Shown here: piece after piece, positions 7,131 through 17,038 of the stretch
How the letters are laid out: each line of letters begins with the position of its first letter
Position numbering within the stretch: the stretch's first letter is position 1
Origin: Bin5 sp022821545
Lineage (GTDB): Bacteria; Chloroflexota; Anaerolineae; Caldilineales; Caldilineaceae
Reading direction: 5' to 3'
NCBI GenBank assembly: GCA_963664085.2
Contig: CAXXLO010000002.1
Span: 1,426,001-1,490,000 of the forward strand
Length of the DNA: 64,000 nucleotides
Translations under genes and position numbers: made by a program
Notes under the pieces: generated by a model
What the model saw: only the letters and a program-made list of their open reading frames with translations
Databases searched by the model: none
What the model was told of the DNA's origin: nothing

Positions 7131-10100
7131 ATGAGCAAAAAACGTACCTTGACACCCTGGCACGAGGTCGTGAGCCTGCGCGACGATCTGAAGAGCGGCC
7201 AGTTGTCGCTGGCCGTCTTCGCCGCCGACCTGTACGACGTGCTGCTGCAAAAGGGGCAGCGCAAGGTCTACGAGGACCCCGCCGAGTTCTTCGCCCTCAC
7301 CTACCCGACACTGAATCTGCGTGATCTTGTGCGCGATGTGGCTCAGCGGCTGGCAGGGCACAGCGATAAGGCCTATCGCTCGCTGTCGGTCACCTACGGC
7401 GGCGGCAAGACCCACACGCTGATCACGCTCTGGCACTTGGTGCAGGACCTTTCCGCCCTGCCGGAACGGCAAACCGTCGCCGAGTTTGAAGCGCATATCG
7501 GCGGCCCAATGCCCCGCGCCCGCGTCGCCGCGCTCTGCTTCGACAAGATCGACCTTGAACTGGGCGTCGAGACACCCGCGCCGGACGGGGCGCTGCGGAG
7601 GCTCAAGCATCCCTGGAGCATTCTCGCTTACCAGCTGGCCGGAGCCGAAGGGCTGCGCATGATCCACGCCGAAGGCAAGGACGAGGAGCGAGACACGCCC
7701 CCGGCGGAACCGTGGATCGTCAACCTTCTTTCCAAACCACAGGAGGAAGGGCTCTCCACGCTCGTGCTCCTGGACGAAGCGTTGATGTACCTGCGCGCCC
7801 AGGTCGAGACCGATCAATCGGCGCGCGGGCGCATGGTCGCCTTCTTCCAATACCTCACGCAGGCGGTCGTCAAGGTGGACCGCTGCGCTATGGTTGCCTC
7901 GTTGCTCGCCTCCGATCCCGGCAAACACGACGAGTTGGGGAACGAGATCCTGCGCCAGGTCTCCGAGGTCTTCGGACGTCAGACCGAGGAAGACGCCAGT
8001 CCGGTGAGCAGGGAGGATGTATCCGAGGTCCTGCGGCGGCGTTTCTTCAAACCGGAGTCGATCCGCGAACAGGACCAGTTCCGACCGCACGTCAACGCCG
8101 TGGTCGCCAGCGTCGCTGCGCTCGACGAACAGACAAAGAAGGCGCGGCAGGCGGCCGAGGACCGTTACCTCAGGAGTTATCCGTTTCACCCTGATGTCAC
8201 CGAGATCTTCTACATGCGCTGGACCCAGTTGCCGCGCTTTCAGCGCACGCGCGGCATCCTGCGCACCTTTGCTATCGCGCTGCGCGACGCAGCAGAGTGG
8301 GATACGAACCCCCTCGTCGGCCCTGCCGTTTTCCTGGACGGCCCGGGCGCGACAGACCTGGCCGAAGCGGCCAGCGAACTGGCCTCCGTCGCCAGCGTTG
8401 AGGCCGGCGCCGGAGGCCACCAGGAGTGGCGGCCGATCATCCAGGGCGAACTGGACAAAGCGCGCAGGATCCAGTCCGAAGCGACCGGTCTGAACCACCG
8501 CGAGATAGAGCAGGCGGTCATTTCTGTCTTTCTCAGTTCGCAGCCAATCGGCCAGAAGGCGCAGACGCGCGAGTTGATGACGTTGCTGGGCACGACAAAC
8601 CCCGACAGGATCGAGTTGGAGAAGGCGTTACTCTACTGGACTGAGCTCTCCTGGTTTCTGGACGAGGCAGAGGTCAATACGGGTGGCACCGGTCCCGTTG
8701 ACGCGCCGCAACTGCCGAAGGCCTGGCGGCTGGGGAATCGTCCCAATTTGCGCCAAATGCACGACGACGCCTGCCGCAATCGTGTCCCTGACCCACTGAT
8801 CGAATCGAAGCTGATCGAGGCGATCGAAAAGGAAAAATCTCTCACAAGCGGCGCTTCAGCGGCCGGCGCCCGCGTCCATACGCTGCCGCGGTCGCCCAGG
8901 GATATTCAGGATGATGGCGATCTTCACTTCGCCGTCCTTGGCCCGCAGGCCGCTTCGGAGTCCGGCAAGCCAAGCGCGCAGGCCAGGCGCTTCCTCAACG
9001 AAACGACCGCGGCGGACCGCCCCCGCGTCAATCGTAACGCAGTCGTTCTGGCTGTTCCCTCCAAGGATGGACTCGACACTGTCCGCCTCCGTGTGCGTGA
9101 GCACCTTGGCTGGCTGGAGGTCGGAAACCAACTCAAGGATCAGTCTATCGACGGCCTCCGCGAACAGATGCTAAGTACGAGGACGCGGGAGGCAGGCAGT
9201 CGCATTCCCGAGGCAATTAAGCAGGCCTATTCCATCGTCGTCACGGTCAACGAGTCCAACGAAGTCCACGCCTTCAAAATTGCGATTGCCGGGGAACCTC
9301 TCTTCACCACGATCAAGGCGGACAGGCGCGCCCGCATCCAGGAGACCGCTATCAGCGCAGAGGCGATGATGCCCGGCGGCCCTTACGATCTCTGGCGGGA
9401 GGATGAGCCCGCCCGCCGCGTCAGAGACTTGGTGGGGGCCTTCGCCCAGAACGCCAAACTGCCCAAAATGCTGCGCCATAAGGAGATCCTGGACACAATC
9501 GTACAAGGAATCAAAGCAGGAATCTGGGTGGGGCGCACGATGCGGCCCGACAAGACGTTCAAGACCTACTGGCGGACCCCCGTTGATGACGTCGCACTGA
9601 ACGATTCAAGTCTGGAGGTGATGCTGCCCGAGTCGGCTACGCTCAGCGACATTACCCCCGCACTCCTCCGGCGCGAGGCGCTTCCCGGCCTCTGGCCCGC
9701 TGACGAGATAACTGTCCACGACGCGCATCACTACTTTTCCGGCGGTCATACGGTGACGGTGCCGATGGAAGGATACGACGACATCATTCCCATTCCCGCG
9801 TGTGACTTGCACCAGGTGGATGAAGCTATCTTGCAGGCGGTAGCCCAGGGCCTGCTATGGATGACCAACGGCCCCGCCTCAATCCTGGGCGAACCGGTTC
9901 CACCGGGCATTCTCGGTCCCACGGCCGTCCTCCGTCCTCCGCCAGAGCCGATTGCTGTCAATGAACTGATGGAACAGGAGATACCCGATGCATGGAACGA
10001 TGGGCAAACCAACGCTTATGCCATCGTAACCGCACTTTCTTCCAAGCGAGAGGTGACCCTTCCCTGGAGTACGGTAAAGAAGGCAATCGACGATGCGATT

Positions 10101-10439
10101 CGTACGCAATGGCTGGAAGTTGCCAGTGAGAACGCGACTTGGCCGACCGATTTTTCCGGCGCGCAACACGCTGTCTTCCAAACGCCGAAGGGGCCACCGC
10201 CTATCCGCGATCCACTATTGGACTACTTTCCAGGAATGGCAGCTGAGGCGGCGTTGGAGGTTTACGAGATTCAAGATTTGGCGGAAAAGATATCGGATAT
10301 CGCCATAGCCGCGGTCGGATGCGATTTCAAGGTCAAGGTTCGCATTGAACTGGGCGGCGACGCAGAACCCAACAAGGAGGTGGTAGACAAAATCAACCTG
10401 CTGCTTGCAGAAGTGTCTGAGGATCTCCAGCTTGGCTAA
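7131..10439 (+). CDS. DUF499 (COG1483-type) AAA+ superfamily ATPase
   Basis: A 1102-residue protein. The N-terminus (TPWHEVVSLRDDLKSGQLSLAVFAADL) and a variant P-loop TYGGGKTHTL (GGGKT at residues 90-94) are typical of DUF499. A Walker B strand LVLLDEALMYL has its acidic pair at Asp215-Glu216. A long alpha-helical middle and a C-terminal region without named motifs follow. The start is ATG 7131 with GAGGAAAAG in front; the open frame to 6981 lacks conservation. DUF499 proteins are established genomic partners of DUF1156 methylases in predicted defence systems. It is probably the motor or sensor of the system. Here it is separated from the methylase by the ATPase/DUF4276 pair and the wHTH-like gene. 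Confidence 0.9.
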   Translation: MSKKRTLTPWHEVVSLRDDLKSGQLSLAVFAADLYDVLLQKGQRKVYEDPAEFFALTYPTLNLRDLVRDVAQRLAGHSDKAYRSLSVTYGGGKTHTLITLWHLVQDLSALPERQTVAEFEAHIGGPMPRARVAALCFDKIDLELGVETPAPDGALRRLKHPWSILAYQLAGAEGLRMIHAEGKDEERDTPPAEPWIVNLLSKPQEEGLSTLVLLDEALMYLRAQVETDQSARGRMVAFFQYLTQAVVKVDRCAMVASLLASDPGKHDELGNEILRQVSEVFGRQTEEDASPVSREDVSEVLRRRFFKPESIREQDQFRPHVNAVVASVAALDEQTKKARQAAEDRYLRSYPFHPDVTEIFYMRWTQLPRFQRTRGILRTFAIALRDAAEWDTNPLVGPAVFLDGPGATDLAEAASELASVASVEAGAGGHQEWRPIIQGELDKARRIQSEATGLNHREIEQAVISVFLSSQPIGQKAQTRELMTLLGTTNPDRIELEKALLYWTELSWFLDEAEVNTGGTGPVDAPQLPKAWRLGNRPNLRQMHDDACRNRVPDPLIESKLIEAIEKEKSLTSGASAAGARVHTLPRSPRDIQDDGDLHFAVLGPQAASESGKPSAQARRFLNETTAADRPRVNRNAVVLAVPSKDGLDTVRLRVREHLGWLEVGNQLKDQSIDGLREQMLSTRTREAGSRIPEAIKQAYSIVVTVNESNEVHAFKIAIAGEPLFTTIKADRRARIQETAISAEAMMPGGPYDLWREDEPARRVRDLVGAFAQNAKLPKMLRHKEILDTIVQGIKAGIWVGRTMRPDKTFKTYWRTPVDDVALNDSSLEVMLPESATLSDITPALLRREALPGLWPADEITVHDAHHYFSGGHTVTVPMEGYDDIIPIPACDLHQVDEAILQAVAQGLLWMTNGPASILGEPVPPGILGPTAVLRPPPEPIAVNELMEQEIPDAWNDGQTNAYAIVTALSSKREVTLPWSTVKKAIDDAIRTQWLEVASENATWPTDFSGAQHAVFQTPKGPPPIRDPLLDYFPGMAAEAALEVYEIQDLAEKISDIAIAAVGCDFKVKVRIELGGDAEPNKEVVDKINLLLAEVSEDLQLG

Positions 10440-10579
10440 ACTGATATCGTCAATATGTCCCTTACATAATTGAGGTCACAGGTTTCGGTGAGAGCGGTAA
10501 GTTCTTCATCCAGGGCGTTTCCAAAACCACAGAGTTATGATAAATTGACCGGCACCCAGAAGCCACCCAGGAGAGCGCA

Positions 10580-11491
10580 ATGATCCACGACAAAACCAAT
10601 CACACCTGCGACGGCGAACCGACCCTCACCGACTCACAGGTGCTTGACTTCTGCCGCGACGGCTATCTCTTGCTGCAGGGCGTCGTTCCCGACGAAATCA
10701 ACCGTCGCACTTGCGACTATCTCGAAGGCAAGATCCCTGCCAACCCCAGCTACATCCCCGACGGCATGACTGAGACAGACCTTGAACGCATTCGCGCCTC
10801 CCACGAACCGAGCACCATCTTCCTTGAAAACTGGTTCGTTGAGCACGTCCTGCTCAACCCGCAGGTCGTCGGCGTCATGCGCTCGCTGCTGGGCCGTAAC
10901 GTCGGCCTGCCCGTCCTCGCCAGCCACCACAATGTCCAGTGTCCCATGCCCGCGCAGGGCTGGCATCACGACGCCGACCATGTCTTCGGTCCCGAACTCA
11001 ACTTCGTCGAGGTCTTCTACTTCCCCCAGGACACCCCCGTCGAACTCGGCCCGACAGAACTCGTGCCCGGCACCCACATCATGCCCACCAAACGCCCCAA
11101 TGACGAGGGCGGTATCTTCGCCGCCGGCCCCGCCGGCACCATCGGCGTCCACCACCAGAGCATCCTCCACCGCCGCGGCCTCTCCACCGCCAAGGGCACG
11201 CGCCATATGCTCAAATACAACTACTGGCGCACTGCCCCGCCCCGGAGAGACTGGATCACCGAGCCCGATTTCGACCTCCAGCGCGCCTACTACGGCGGCC
11301 ACAACCAGGCCCGCTACGTTGCCCACATGTTTTACTGGCTCTGCGGCAGGGGAGAAGACTATCGCATCATCGGCGGCCAGGCCTGGCCGTGGACCAGCCC
11401 CAACCAGATCGGCCCCTCCTACGGCTTCAGCAGCGAGCGCGGCTACCAGCCCGACTGGCGCAAACACAACCAGGACGGCTACGCCTCTTAA
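10580..11491 (+). CDS. Phytanoyl-CoA dioxygenase (PhyH) family protein
   Basis: Fe(II)/2-oxoglutarate-dependent oxygenase of 303 residues. The facial triad is visible as HxD (His129, Asp131 in GWHHDADH) and a distal His197 (ILHRRG). The protein has the usual PhyH length and cupin-like strand order (VEVFYFPQDTPVELGPTELVPGTH). An AGGAG lies upstream of ATG 10580. It is a single-gene unit convergent with the Rieske gene, 33 nt apart. The substrate is unknown; family members hydroxylate lipids and small metabolites. Confidence 0.85.
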   Translation: MIHDKTNHTCDGEPTLTDSQVLDFCRDGYLLLQGVVPDEINRRTCDYLEGKIPANPSYIPDGMTETDLERIRASHEPSTIFLENWFVEHVLLNPQVVGVMRSLLGRNVGLPVLASHHNVQCPMPAQGWHHDADHVFGPELNFVEVFYFPQDTPVELGPTELVPGTHIMPTKRPNDEGGIFAAGPAGTIGVHHQSILHRRGLSTAKGTRHMLKYNYWRTAPPRRDWITEPDFDLQRAYYGGHNQARYVAHMFYWLCGRGEDYRIIGGQAWPWTSPNQIGPSYGFSSERGYQPDWRKHNQDGYAS

Positions 11492-11524
11492 GTTGTCAGC
11501 TTCTGGGTTTCGCTGCAGCAATTA

Positions 11525-12493
11525 CTATGCGGTCCCAAAAGTGAGGCCCAATTCGTTCAGCCACTTGCGGTAGGCAATGGCAGTGCGGTCGGATCGCAGA
11601 TGCAGTTCAGCCTGTAAGTCCAGTGGAAGCATCTCAGGCCGTTGTGATTCCAAGACCGGTATGTCCTGGTCGAACAGCTTGTCCTGGAAAGCGCGAATTT
11701 CGTCTTCAGGGGCGTCGTACTCCGTATCCGTAGAAAGCCACAACCAGCCGCGGCTAACCAACTTCTCGACCGGCGTGACTGTGAAGAAAAAGGCGAACCT
11801 GGTCTCAGCAGTCGGTTTGACGACATAGACTGTCAATGGGCGCTGAATGTGGAAAGTGTAGGTTGACGGATGCTCGGGGTCACTCCCGTCTGGCCTGGGC
11901 TGCCAGATACGAACATCCCTCGCAATCACGCCGCCTGACCCTGCCTCGACCTCGTAATCCTCCATCTGCGGGTGGCGCTGGTCCCCCAACAGACCGTCAT
12001 GCACGAAGGGAAAATGAGCAACATCCACAAAGTTTTCCAGGACGCGGGGCCCACTGGCTCGGATATCGTAGGGTCCACAGAAGGTCTTCTGATAGACCGG
12101 ATCATCCCATTCGGGAAACGAAGGAACATCGTGCGCGGGATCGCCAAGGGAGATCCAGACCATGCCATATCTCTCTTGAACCCGGTACGATCGGGTCCGC
12201 GCCTTTTTCGGAGGCGCCTGCTCGGGGTGGGCCGGAATGCGTATGCATTGCCCCTCGCGGTTGTAGACCCAGCCGTGGTAGGGGCAGACGAGGTTATCAT
12301 CCTCAACCCGACCAAGCGACAGACGCGCGCCCCGGTGAAGGCACAGGTCTCTCCAGGCCAGGACCTCGCCCCTGAGACGCCACAGCACGATATCCTCCCC
12401 CAGCACACGCGCAGCTGCGATCCCTCCCTCGTTTAACTCCTCTGAAAGAGCGACCGGATGCCAGTCGTCGATCAGAACAGGATCATTGATCAT
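11525..12493 (-). CDS. Rieske [2Fe-2S] non-haem oxygenase, demethylase/dioxygenase alpha subunit type
   Basis: A 322-residue terminal oxygenase. The Rieske centre is CLH at 51-53 and CPYH at 70-73. The mononuclear iron site is NxxDxxHxxxxH (Asn154, Asp157, His160, His165). Its arrangement resembles vanillate O-demethylase and pheophorbide-type oxygenases. ATG 12493 is chosen with GAGAG upstream; the longer frame would need a GTG at 12514. It is the last gene of the minus-strand operon that starts at 21515, 54 nt after the M24 gene. No reductase gene is present, so electrons must come from elsewhere. Likely chemistry is oxidative demethylation or hydroxylation of the imported substrate, an inference from context. 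Confidence 0.85.
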   Translation of the reverse strand: MINDPVLIDDWHPVALSEELNEGGIAAARVLGEDIVLWRLRGEVLAWRDLCLHRGARLSLGRVEDDNLVCPYHGWVYNREGQCIRIPAHPEQAPPKKARTRSYRVQERYGMVWISLGDPAHDVPSFPEWDDPVYQKTFCGPYDIRASGPRVLENFVDVAHFPFVHDGLLGDQRHPQMEDYEVEAGSGGVIARDVRIWQPRPDGSDPEHPSTYTFHIQRPLTVYVVKPTAETRFAFFFTVTPVEKLVSRGWLWLSTDTEYDAPEDEIRAFQDKLFDQDIPVLESQRPEMLPLDLQAELHLRSDRTAIAYRKWLNELGLTFGTA

Positions 12494-12547
12494 GATAGCG
12501 TCTCTCGGCAACACTTGGGCGACAGGTGTGAGTATGCGACTTCAGCC

Positions 12548-13711
12548 TCAAGTTTCCAAGGCCTGCGCATCCGCACCCTGCGTCAATACCTCGCAACCGG
12601 TCTCGGTAATCAGAATGGTTTCGCTCGTGCCGGCCCCATACTTGCCCAAAACTCGCAAAGTGAAAGGCAGGTGAAAGGTCATGCCGGCCTGCAACGGGGC
12701 ATGATTGTGCAGCTGGATGAAGAAATGGATCGGTTCCAACCAGTCCGGGGGAAAGCCGATTCCGACCGAATAGCCGAAATTGTAGTGGAACTGGATGCGA
12801 TCCTCAATGGGCTTGATCGCCTTCTGGTGCGCGGCCGCCGCAACATCCGAGGTCGGGACGCCGGCCCGCGCAGTTTCAACGATTGTCTGTACGGCCAGCT
12901 GGGCCGCGTCAGTCAGCTCCTGACGTTCCGGCGGGGTCGGTCCCACCACGGTGGTACGCATGATCGGCGCCGTGTAGCGCCTCACGCAAGCCCCCAACTC
13001 GATGAAAACCGAGTCGCCTTGCCGAATAGGGATGTGGCCCACGGTACTGTGGGCCAGGCCGGAACGGTAACCGGCCGCCACGATCGGCTCTATGCACATG
13101 AAATCGCTGCCGTTGCACCGCATGATTTCGTACGCCGCGCTTGCCACAGCATGGTCATGGACGCCTTCAGCGACCGCCGCCAGCGCGGCTTCCGCCCCCA
13201 ACCGGGTGAGCCGACCGGCCTCGCGCATGTAGGCAATTTCTGCCTCTGACTTGACCAGCCGCACCTCGTCTACAAGACCTGAAGCGTCCGTCCACTGGCT
13301 GTCGGCAAGCATTTGCCGCAGGCGGCGGTAGTTTCTCACGCCAAGATTGGGGCTGTTCTCTTCGATGCCCAGGCGTCTGTTCCGCAGATTCTGGTCGTCA
13401 AGCAAGTTGACCAATGACGCAACCGGATCGTCGTGCGCCGTGTAAAGCACCGGCTCCCTCAGCCACGAGCTGGCCAGGAAACGCCCCAGTTCAAAGTTGA
13501 AAATAAGCAATATGGGGTCGCCGCCGTCGGAGACAATACAGCACTGGAAATCCCACGAGTTGACACTGTTGTAGCCGGTCAGATAGAACACGTTGCCGGC
13601 GCCGAATACGAGCAGCACATCGATTTCTCGGTCCGCCATTTCCGTTCGTACTGCAGCCAGCCGGCTCTGATACTCCTCCAACGTGAACCAGTTCTCCTTC
13701 GGTATTCCCAT
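12548..13711 (-). CDS. M24-fold hydrolase lacking metal ligands (creatinase/ectoine hydrolase-like)
   Basis: A 387-residue pita-bread-fold protein: an N-terminal creatinase domain (about 1-150), then an M24 domain. Metal-dependent aminopeptidases carry Asp residues in DxG and SDxTR motifs. Here the matching stretch is IELGACVRRYTAPIMRT (residues 237-253), so both Asp positions are replaced. The same pattern (CVRRY) occurs in ectoine hydrolase (DoeA)-like and creatinase-like enzymes, which are metal-independent C-N hydrolases. A conserved HSTVGH lies at 221-226. The start is ATG 13711 with GGAG upstream. Its operon partners are an ABC importer, a Rieske oxygenase and Gfo/Idh/MocA proteins, so an amide- or amidine-containing small molecule is a plausible substrate. 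It is probably not a peptidase. Confidence 0.8.
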   Translation of the reverse strand: MGIPKENWFTLEEYQSRLAAVRTEMADREIDVLLVFGAGNVFYLTGYNSVNSWDFQCCIVSDGGDPILLIFNFELGRFLASSWLREPVLYTAHDDPVASLVNLLDDQNLRNRRLGIEENSPNLGVRNYRRLRQMLADSQWTDASGLVDEVRLVKSEAEIAYMREAGRLTRLGAEAALAAVAEGVHDHAVASAAYEIMRCNGSDFMCIEPIVAAGYRSGLAHSTVGHIPIRQGDSVFIELGACVRRYTAPIMRTTVVGPTPPERQELTDAAQLAVQTIVETARAGVPTSDVAAAAHQKAIKPIEDRIQFHYNFGYSVGIGFPPDWLEPIHFFIQLHNHAPLQAGMTFHLPFTLRVLGKYGAGTSETILITETGCEVLTQGADAQALET

Positions 13712-13825
13712 CGTATGGCTCCATGACAAAAAATGGATGATATGCAAAGCTGCGAAGACCAGCTCATCCGCTGGCCACAAAACCTCCAGGCCGGCTGGAA
13801 GAAGGCGGAGCCTGTCGTTCTCCTC

Positions 13826-14884
13826 TCAACCGAGCTCCAAACCCCTGCCTTCGTCGTGAGGCTGGGAACTATTGTCCAAAGATATGGCCTGCCCGGTTTC
13901 CGTGGAACGGATGATGGCGTCGGTCACCCGTAGCACATCCAGATTGCGTCGACCACTGACCTCCGGCTCCACGCCCTCAACAACGTACTCATACAAGAGA
14001 CGTGCGACCCAGTTGATACCATCTCCCGGCTCATCATCGATTCCCGCCGCGTCTAGCGGCAAAGGAACCACGCTGCCGTCCTGGTATTCAGCGTGCAAGG
14101 TGGTTGGAATGTCCTGCAGGGGGCCGCGCTGCACCAGCGTCGCCTGGGCGCACTCGATGCGGAATTCGTAGGCGCTGCCCCGTGCCTGGGAGGTCGACAC
14201 CAAGGTAAACGGAATGGAGCCATCGAATTCGATGGTCGCCACCGCGGAAGACGGAGTGGGCCAGTTGCCCCAGGAAGGCTCGAATGAGTATCCGAAAACA
14301 CGCGTTACCTTGTGTTGGGCGAGAACTGACAGCAGCGAATCGATCTCATGCACTGTCATCTGCCACAGTTGCATGTGATCGCTCAAGGGGTAGTGACCGG
14401 AGCGCGGCTTATAATGGTGCATGTGGCCGAAGCCGGGGGGCCCATAGGCCTGCTCCAGCATTAACCGGCGCATGGTAAGTTCCGCCCGGAAGTAGCGGAT
14501 CTGTTGGGTCACCACGATCTTCACCCCGTTGGCATCCGCCAATTCAACCAGGCGCATCGCTGCTGCCAGATCGCAGGTGAAGGGCTTCTCAACCAGCACG
14601 TGCTTGCCGGCAAGGATCGCCTCCCGGACAAACTGCGCGTGAAGCCGGGCGTGGGTTGTCACACCCACCGTGTCGGCCGGCGTATGGCGCAACGCGTCGG
14701 TCAGCGTGGTGAAACAGGCCGTCTCCGGCAGTCCAATGGCCAGGCGTTCCCGTTCCAGGAATTCCCGGGAGATATCCACCAGCGCCACCGGCCGCACATG
14801 GGGGGAGTCTTTCAGATGCTCGAGGTAGTGGCGGCCGCGCCCGCCCACTCCGACAAAGATCGCTTTCAGCGGTTCTTCAACCAT
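13826..14884 (-). CDS. Gfo/Idh/MocA family oxidoreductase
   Basis: NAD(P)-dependent dehydrogenase of 352 residues. It has an N-terminal Rossmann loop GVGGRGRHY (12-20), the family EKP motif (LVEKPFTCD) and a C-terminal alpha/beta substrate domain. It probably oxidises a sugar, inositol or related polyol. It lies between the MalG-type permease and the M24 hydrolase in the same minus-strand operon, so it presumably acts on the imported compound or its product. Confidence 0.88.
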   Translation of the reverse strand: MVEEPLKAIFVGVGGRGRHYLEHLKDSPHVRPVALVDISREFLERERLAIGLPETACFTTLTDALRHTPADTVGVTTHARLHAQFVREAILAGKHVLVEKPFTCDLAAAMRLVELADANGVKIVVTQQIRYFRAELTMRRLMLEQAYGPPGFGHMHHYKPRSGHYPLSDHMQLWQMTVHEIDSLLSVLAQHKVTRVFGYSFEPSWGNWPTPSSAVATIEFDGSIPFTLVSTSQARGSAYEFRIECAQATLVQRGPLQDIPTTLHAEYQDGSVVPLPLDAAGIDDEPGDGINWVARLLYEYVVEGVEPEVSGRRNLDVLRVTDAIIRSTETGQAISLDNSSQPHDEGRGLELG

Positions 14885-15061
14885 TGAGACTCCATTCTGT
14901 GTTCAGGCGGAACCCCCGTGCCCGTTCAAAGAGCTTCTCCTGGCGTTCCTATCAGTACTCTGCCAGCAGGACGCCTCGCCCGAAGACGGGCGCCTTCACG
15001 CCGGCCAGGCGCAATGCTGCCCAGAAGCTCGCCGCCGGCGCGCGTACTACCACATCCCATC

Positions 15062-15970
15062 TCATCCTTTCAAGCCGGTGAAAGTGACCCCTTCGACAAA
15101 ATGTTTCTGGGCAAAGAAGAAAACGAGCAGGATCGGGATCAGCGTGGCCACGGAGGCAGCCATCATCAGGTGCAATTCACCCGTGCCCTCCTGGAAATCC
15201 AGAAACATGCGCAGCCCCAGCGAGAGAGTGAGGCGGCTGTCCTGGCGCAGGTAGATGAGAGGCCCCAGAAAATCGTTCCAACTGTCAATGAAGGTGAAGG
15301 CTGTTACGGCTGCCAGGGCCGGCTTTGAAAGCGGCATGACGATCCGCCAGTAGATGTTCAGCGAGTTGCAACCGTCAATACGCGCCGCATCATCCAACTC
15401 TTTGGGTAAGGTCAGGAAGAACTGGCGCAGCAGGAAAATGTAAAAGGCCGTGCCAAAGAAAGCGGGTACGGTGAGCGGTAGAAAGGTATTGATCCAGCCC
15501 AAATGGTTGAAGATGAGAAAGGTGGGAATGAGCCGCACATGATAGGGCAACATCATGCTGCTGAGAAGAACCAAAAACAGGAAAGTGCGTCCGCGGAACC
15601 GCGTGTAGGCAAATCCGTAGGCCGCCAGTGAGCAGGACAGCAGCGTGCCAAAGATGTTGACAACGGTGATGAAGGCAGTGTTGAAAAACCAGCGTGTGAA
15701 CGGTAGCGAGGTCCAGGCAACCCAATAGTTGTCCCAGCGGATCACCTCCGGCATCAGGGGTTGCGGAATCCGCTGAATCTCTGGCAGCGTTTTCAAGGAG
15801 GTTGAAATCATCCAGGTAAAGGGGATCAGGAAGATGATGCCGCCGACCACGATAATCAGAAACAGCAGCGTGTTGAATAGAACAGCGCGCACCTGGTGCC
15901 AGCGCCACCCCTTCTGCAAGGAGAAAAGCGAATCTGTTCTTCCGACTGTGCCCTGTTTGGCTTCCATCAT
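15062..15970 (-). CDS. Carbohydrate ABC transporter permease, MalG type
   Basis: Integral membrane permease of 302 residues with about six hydrophobic segments. The EAA loop DAARIDG begins at residue 194, and the C-terminus EGVTFTGLKG is typical of the MalG branch. ATG 15970 and 15967 are both possible; GAGAGGG touches the first and is better spaced for the second. It is the partner of the MalF-type permease 103 nt upstream. A related C-terminus survives as the stump at 21527-21586. Confidence 0.9.
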   Translation of the reverse strand: MMEAKQGTVGRTDSLFSLQKGWRWHQVRAVLFNTLLFLIIVVGGIIFLIPFTWMISTSLKTLPEIQRIPQPLMPEVIRWDNYWVAWTSLPFTRWFFNTAFITVVNIFGTLLSCSLAAYGFAYTRFRGRTFLFLVLLSSMMLPYHVRLIPTFLIFNHLGWINTFLPLTVPAFFGTAFYIFLLRQFFLTLPKELDDAARIDGCNSLNIYWRIVMPLSKPALAAVTAFTFIDSWNDFLGPLIYLRQDSRLTLSLGLRMFLDFQEGTGELHLMMAASVATLIPILLVFFFAQKHFVEGVTFTGLKG

Positions 15971-16073
15971 CCCTCTCTGTCTGCGTGTCCACTCCCTTGG
16001 GCATCCACCTCTCGACCTGCATTCCGACAGTTTTCGGAGTAACCCTCAGCTCTGGTTGGCAGGTCCTTTCATC

Positions 16074-17015
16074 TCAGTTCGGCTCCTCGCCGGCGTAGAA
16101 CACCCAGCGCTTTGAAAGTTTGAGCTGAATAAGCGTCAGCGCCAGGATAATCAGGAACAGAATCCAAGCCATCGCTGAAGCGTAGCCAATGCGCAGCCAC
16201 TGGAAAGCGCTGCGGTACAGATGCAAGATATAGAAGAGCGTCGCGTCCGCCGGCCCGCCTTCGGTCATGATGAACGCCGCGGTAAATATCTGAAAGGAAC
16301 CTATGACGGTCATGATCATGGTGAAGAAGATCACCGGCGACATCATTGGAATCGTCACTTTGAGCAATTTGTCCCACGCAGTAGCGCCATCGATCTCCGC
16401 TGCCTCGTAAAGCTCGCGCGGCACGCCCTGCAAGCCGGCCAGATAGAGCACCATCAAGCTGCCGAAACCCCACGTGCTCATTATGATAAATGCCGGCATC
16501 GCCCACTTTGTACTCCCGAGCCAGTTGGGACCCTCGATGCCCAGCAACCCGATCGCCTGATTGAACAGCCCGTATCGATAATTGAAAACAAAACGCCACA
16601 GGATGGCCGTGGCGACACCCGCCGTCACCGATGGCAGGTAAAAGAGCGTGCGGAATACCCCGATCCCGGGCAGTTGGCGGTTGAGCAACAGGGCGATAAA
16701 GAGGGCCACCACGAGGATGAGGGGAACGTGGAATACGGTGAAATACACGGTGTTCACGAACGATTTTACCCACTTGGGATCGTTCGTGAACATCGTGCGA
16801 TAGTGCTCCAGGCCGACCCATTCGGGCGGCCTGACCAGGTTCCAGTCGGCGAAGCTGAGAAAGAACGACGCCAGGAAGGGCCCAAGCACAAAGGCTACGA
16901 AGCCGACCAGCCACGGGGCGATGAACAGGTAGCCCTCGATCCTCCGCCAGCGCCACCAGCCAAAAATGCTCGTATTTCCCGGGCGGCGCACGGCAGGCTG
17001 CGGTTGTGAAGTCAT
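16074..17015 (-). CDS. Carbohydrate ABC transporter permease, MalF type
   Basis: A 313-residue membrane permease with six predicted segments and the EAA loop EAAEIDG at residues 204-210, followed by the usual IP. It has the short N-terminal layout of the family (EGYLFIAPWLVGFVAF near residue 27). It follows the binding protein at 17121-18476 across a spacer that carries an inverted repeat. It forms a heterodimer with the MalG-type protein encoded next. No ATPase gene is nearby. Confidence 0.9.
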   Translation of the reverse strand: MTSQPQPAVRRPGNTSIFGWWRWRRIEGYLFIAPWLVGFVAFVLGPFLASFFLSFADWNLVRPPEWVGLEHYRTMFTNDPKWVKSFVNTVYFTVFHVPLILVVALFIALLLNRQLPGIGVFRTLFYLPSVTAGVATAILWRFVFNYRYGLFNQAIGLLGIEGPNWLGSTKWAMPAFIIMSTWGFGSLMVLYLAGLQGVPRELYEAAEIDGATAWDKLLKVTIPMMSPVIFFTMIMTVIGSFQIFTAAFIMTEGGPADATLFYILHLYRSAFQWLRIGYASAMAWILFLIILALTLIQLKLSKRWVFYAGEEPN

Positions 17016-17038
17016 GGTTGACTCTCAATGGCAGACGT

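Noticed and set aside
7035..8498. 487-codon minus-strand frame opposite the DUF499 gene
   Set aside because: Shadow of the P-loop-containing gene; composition biased and no start signal.
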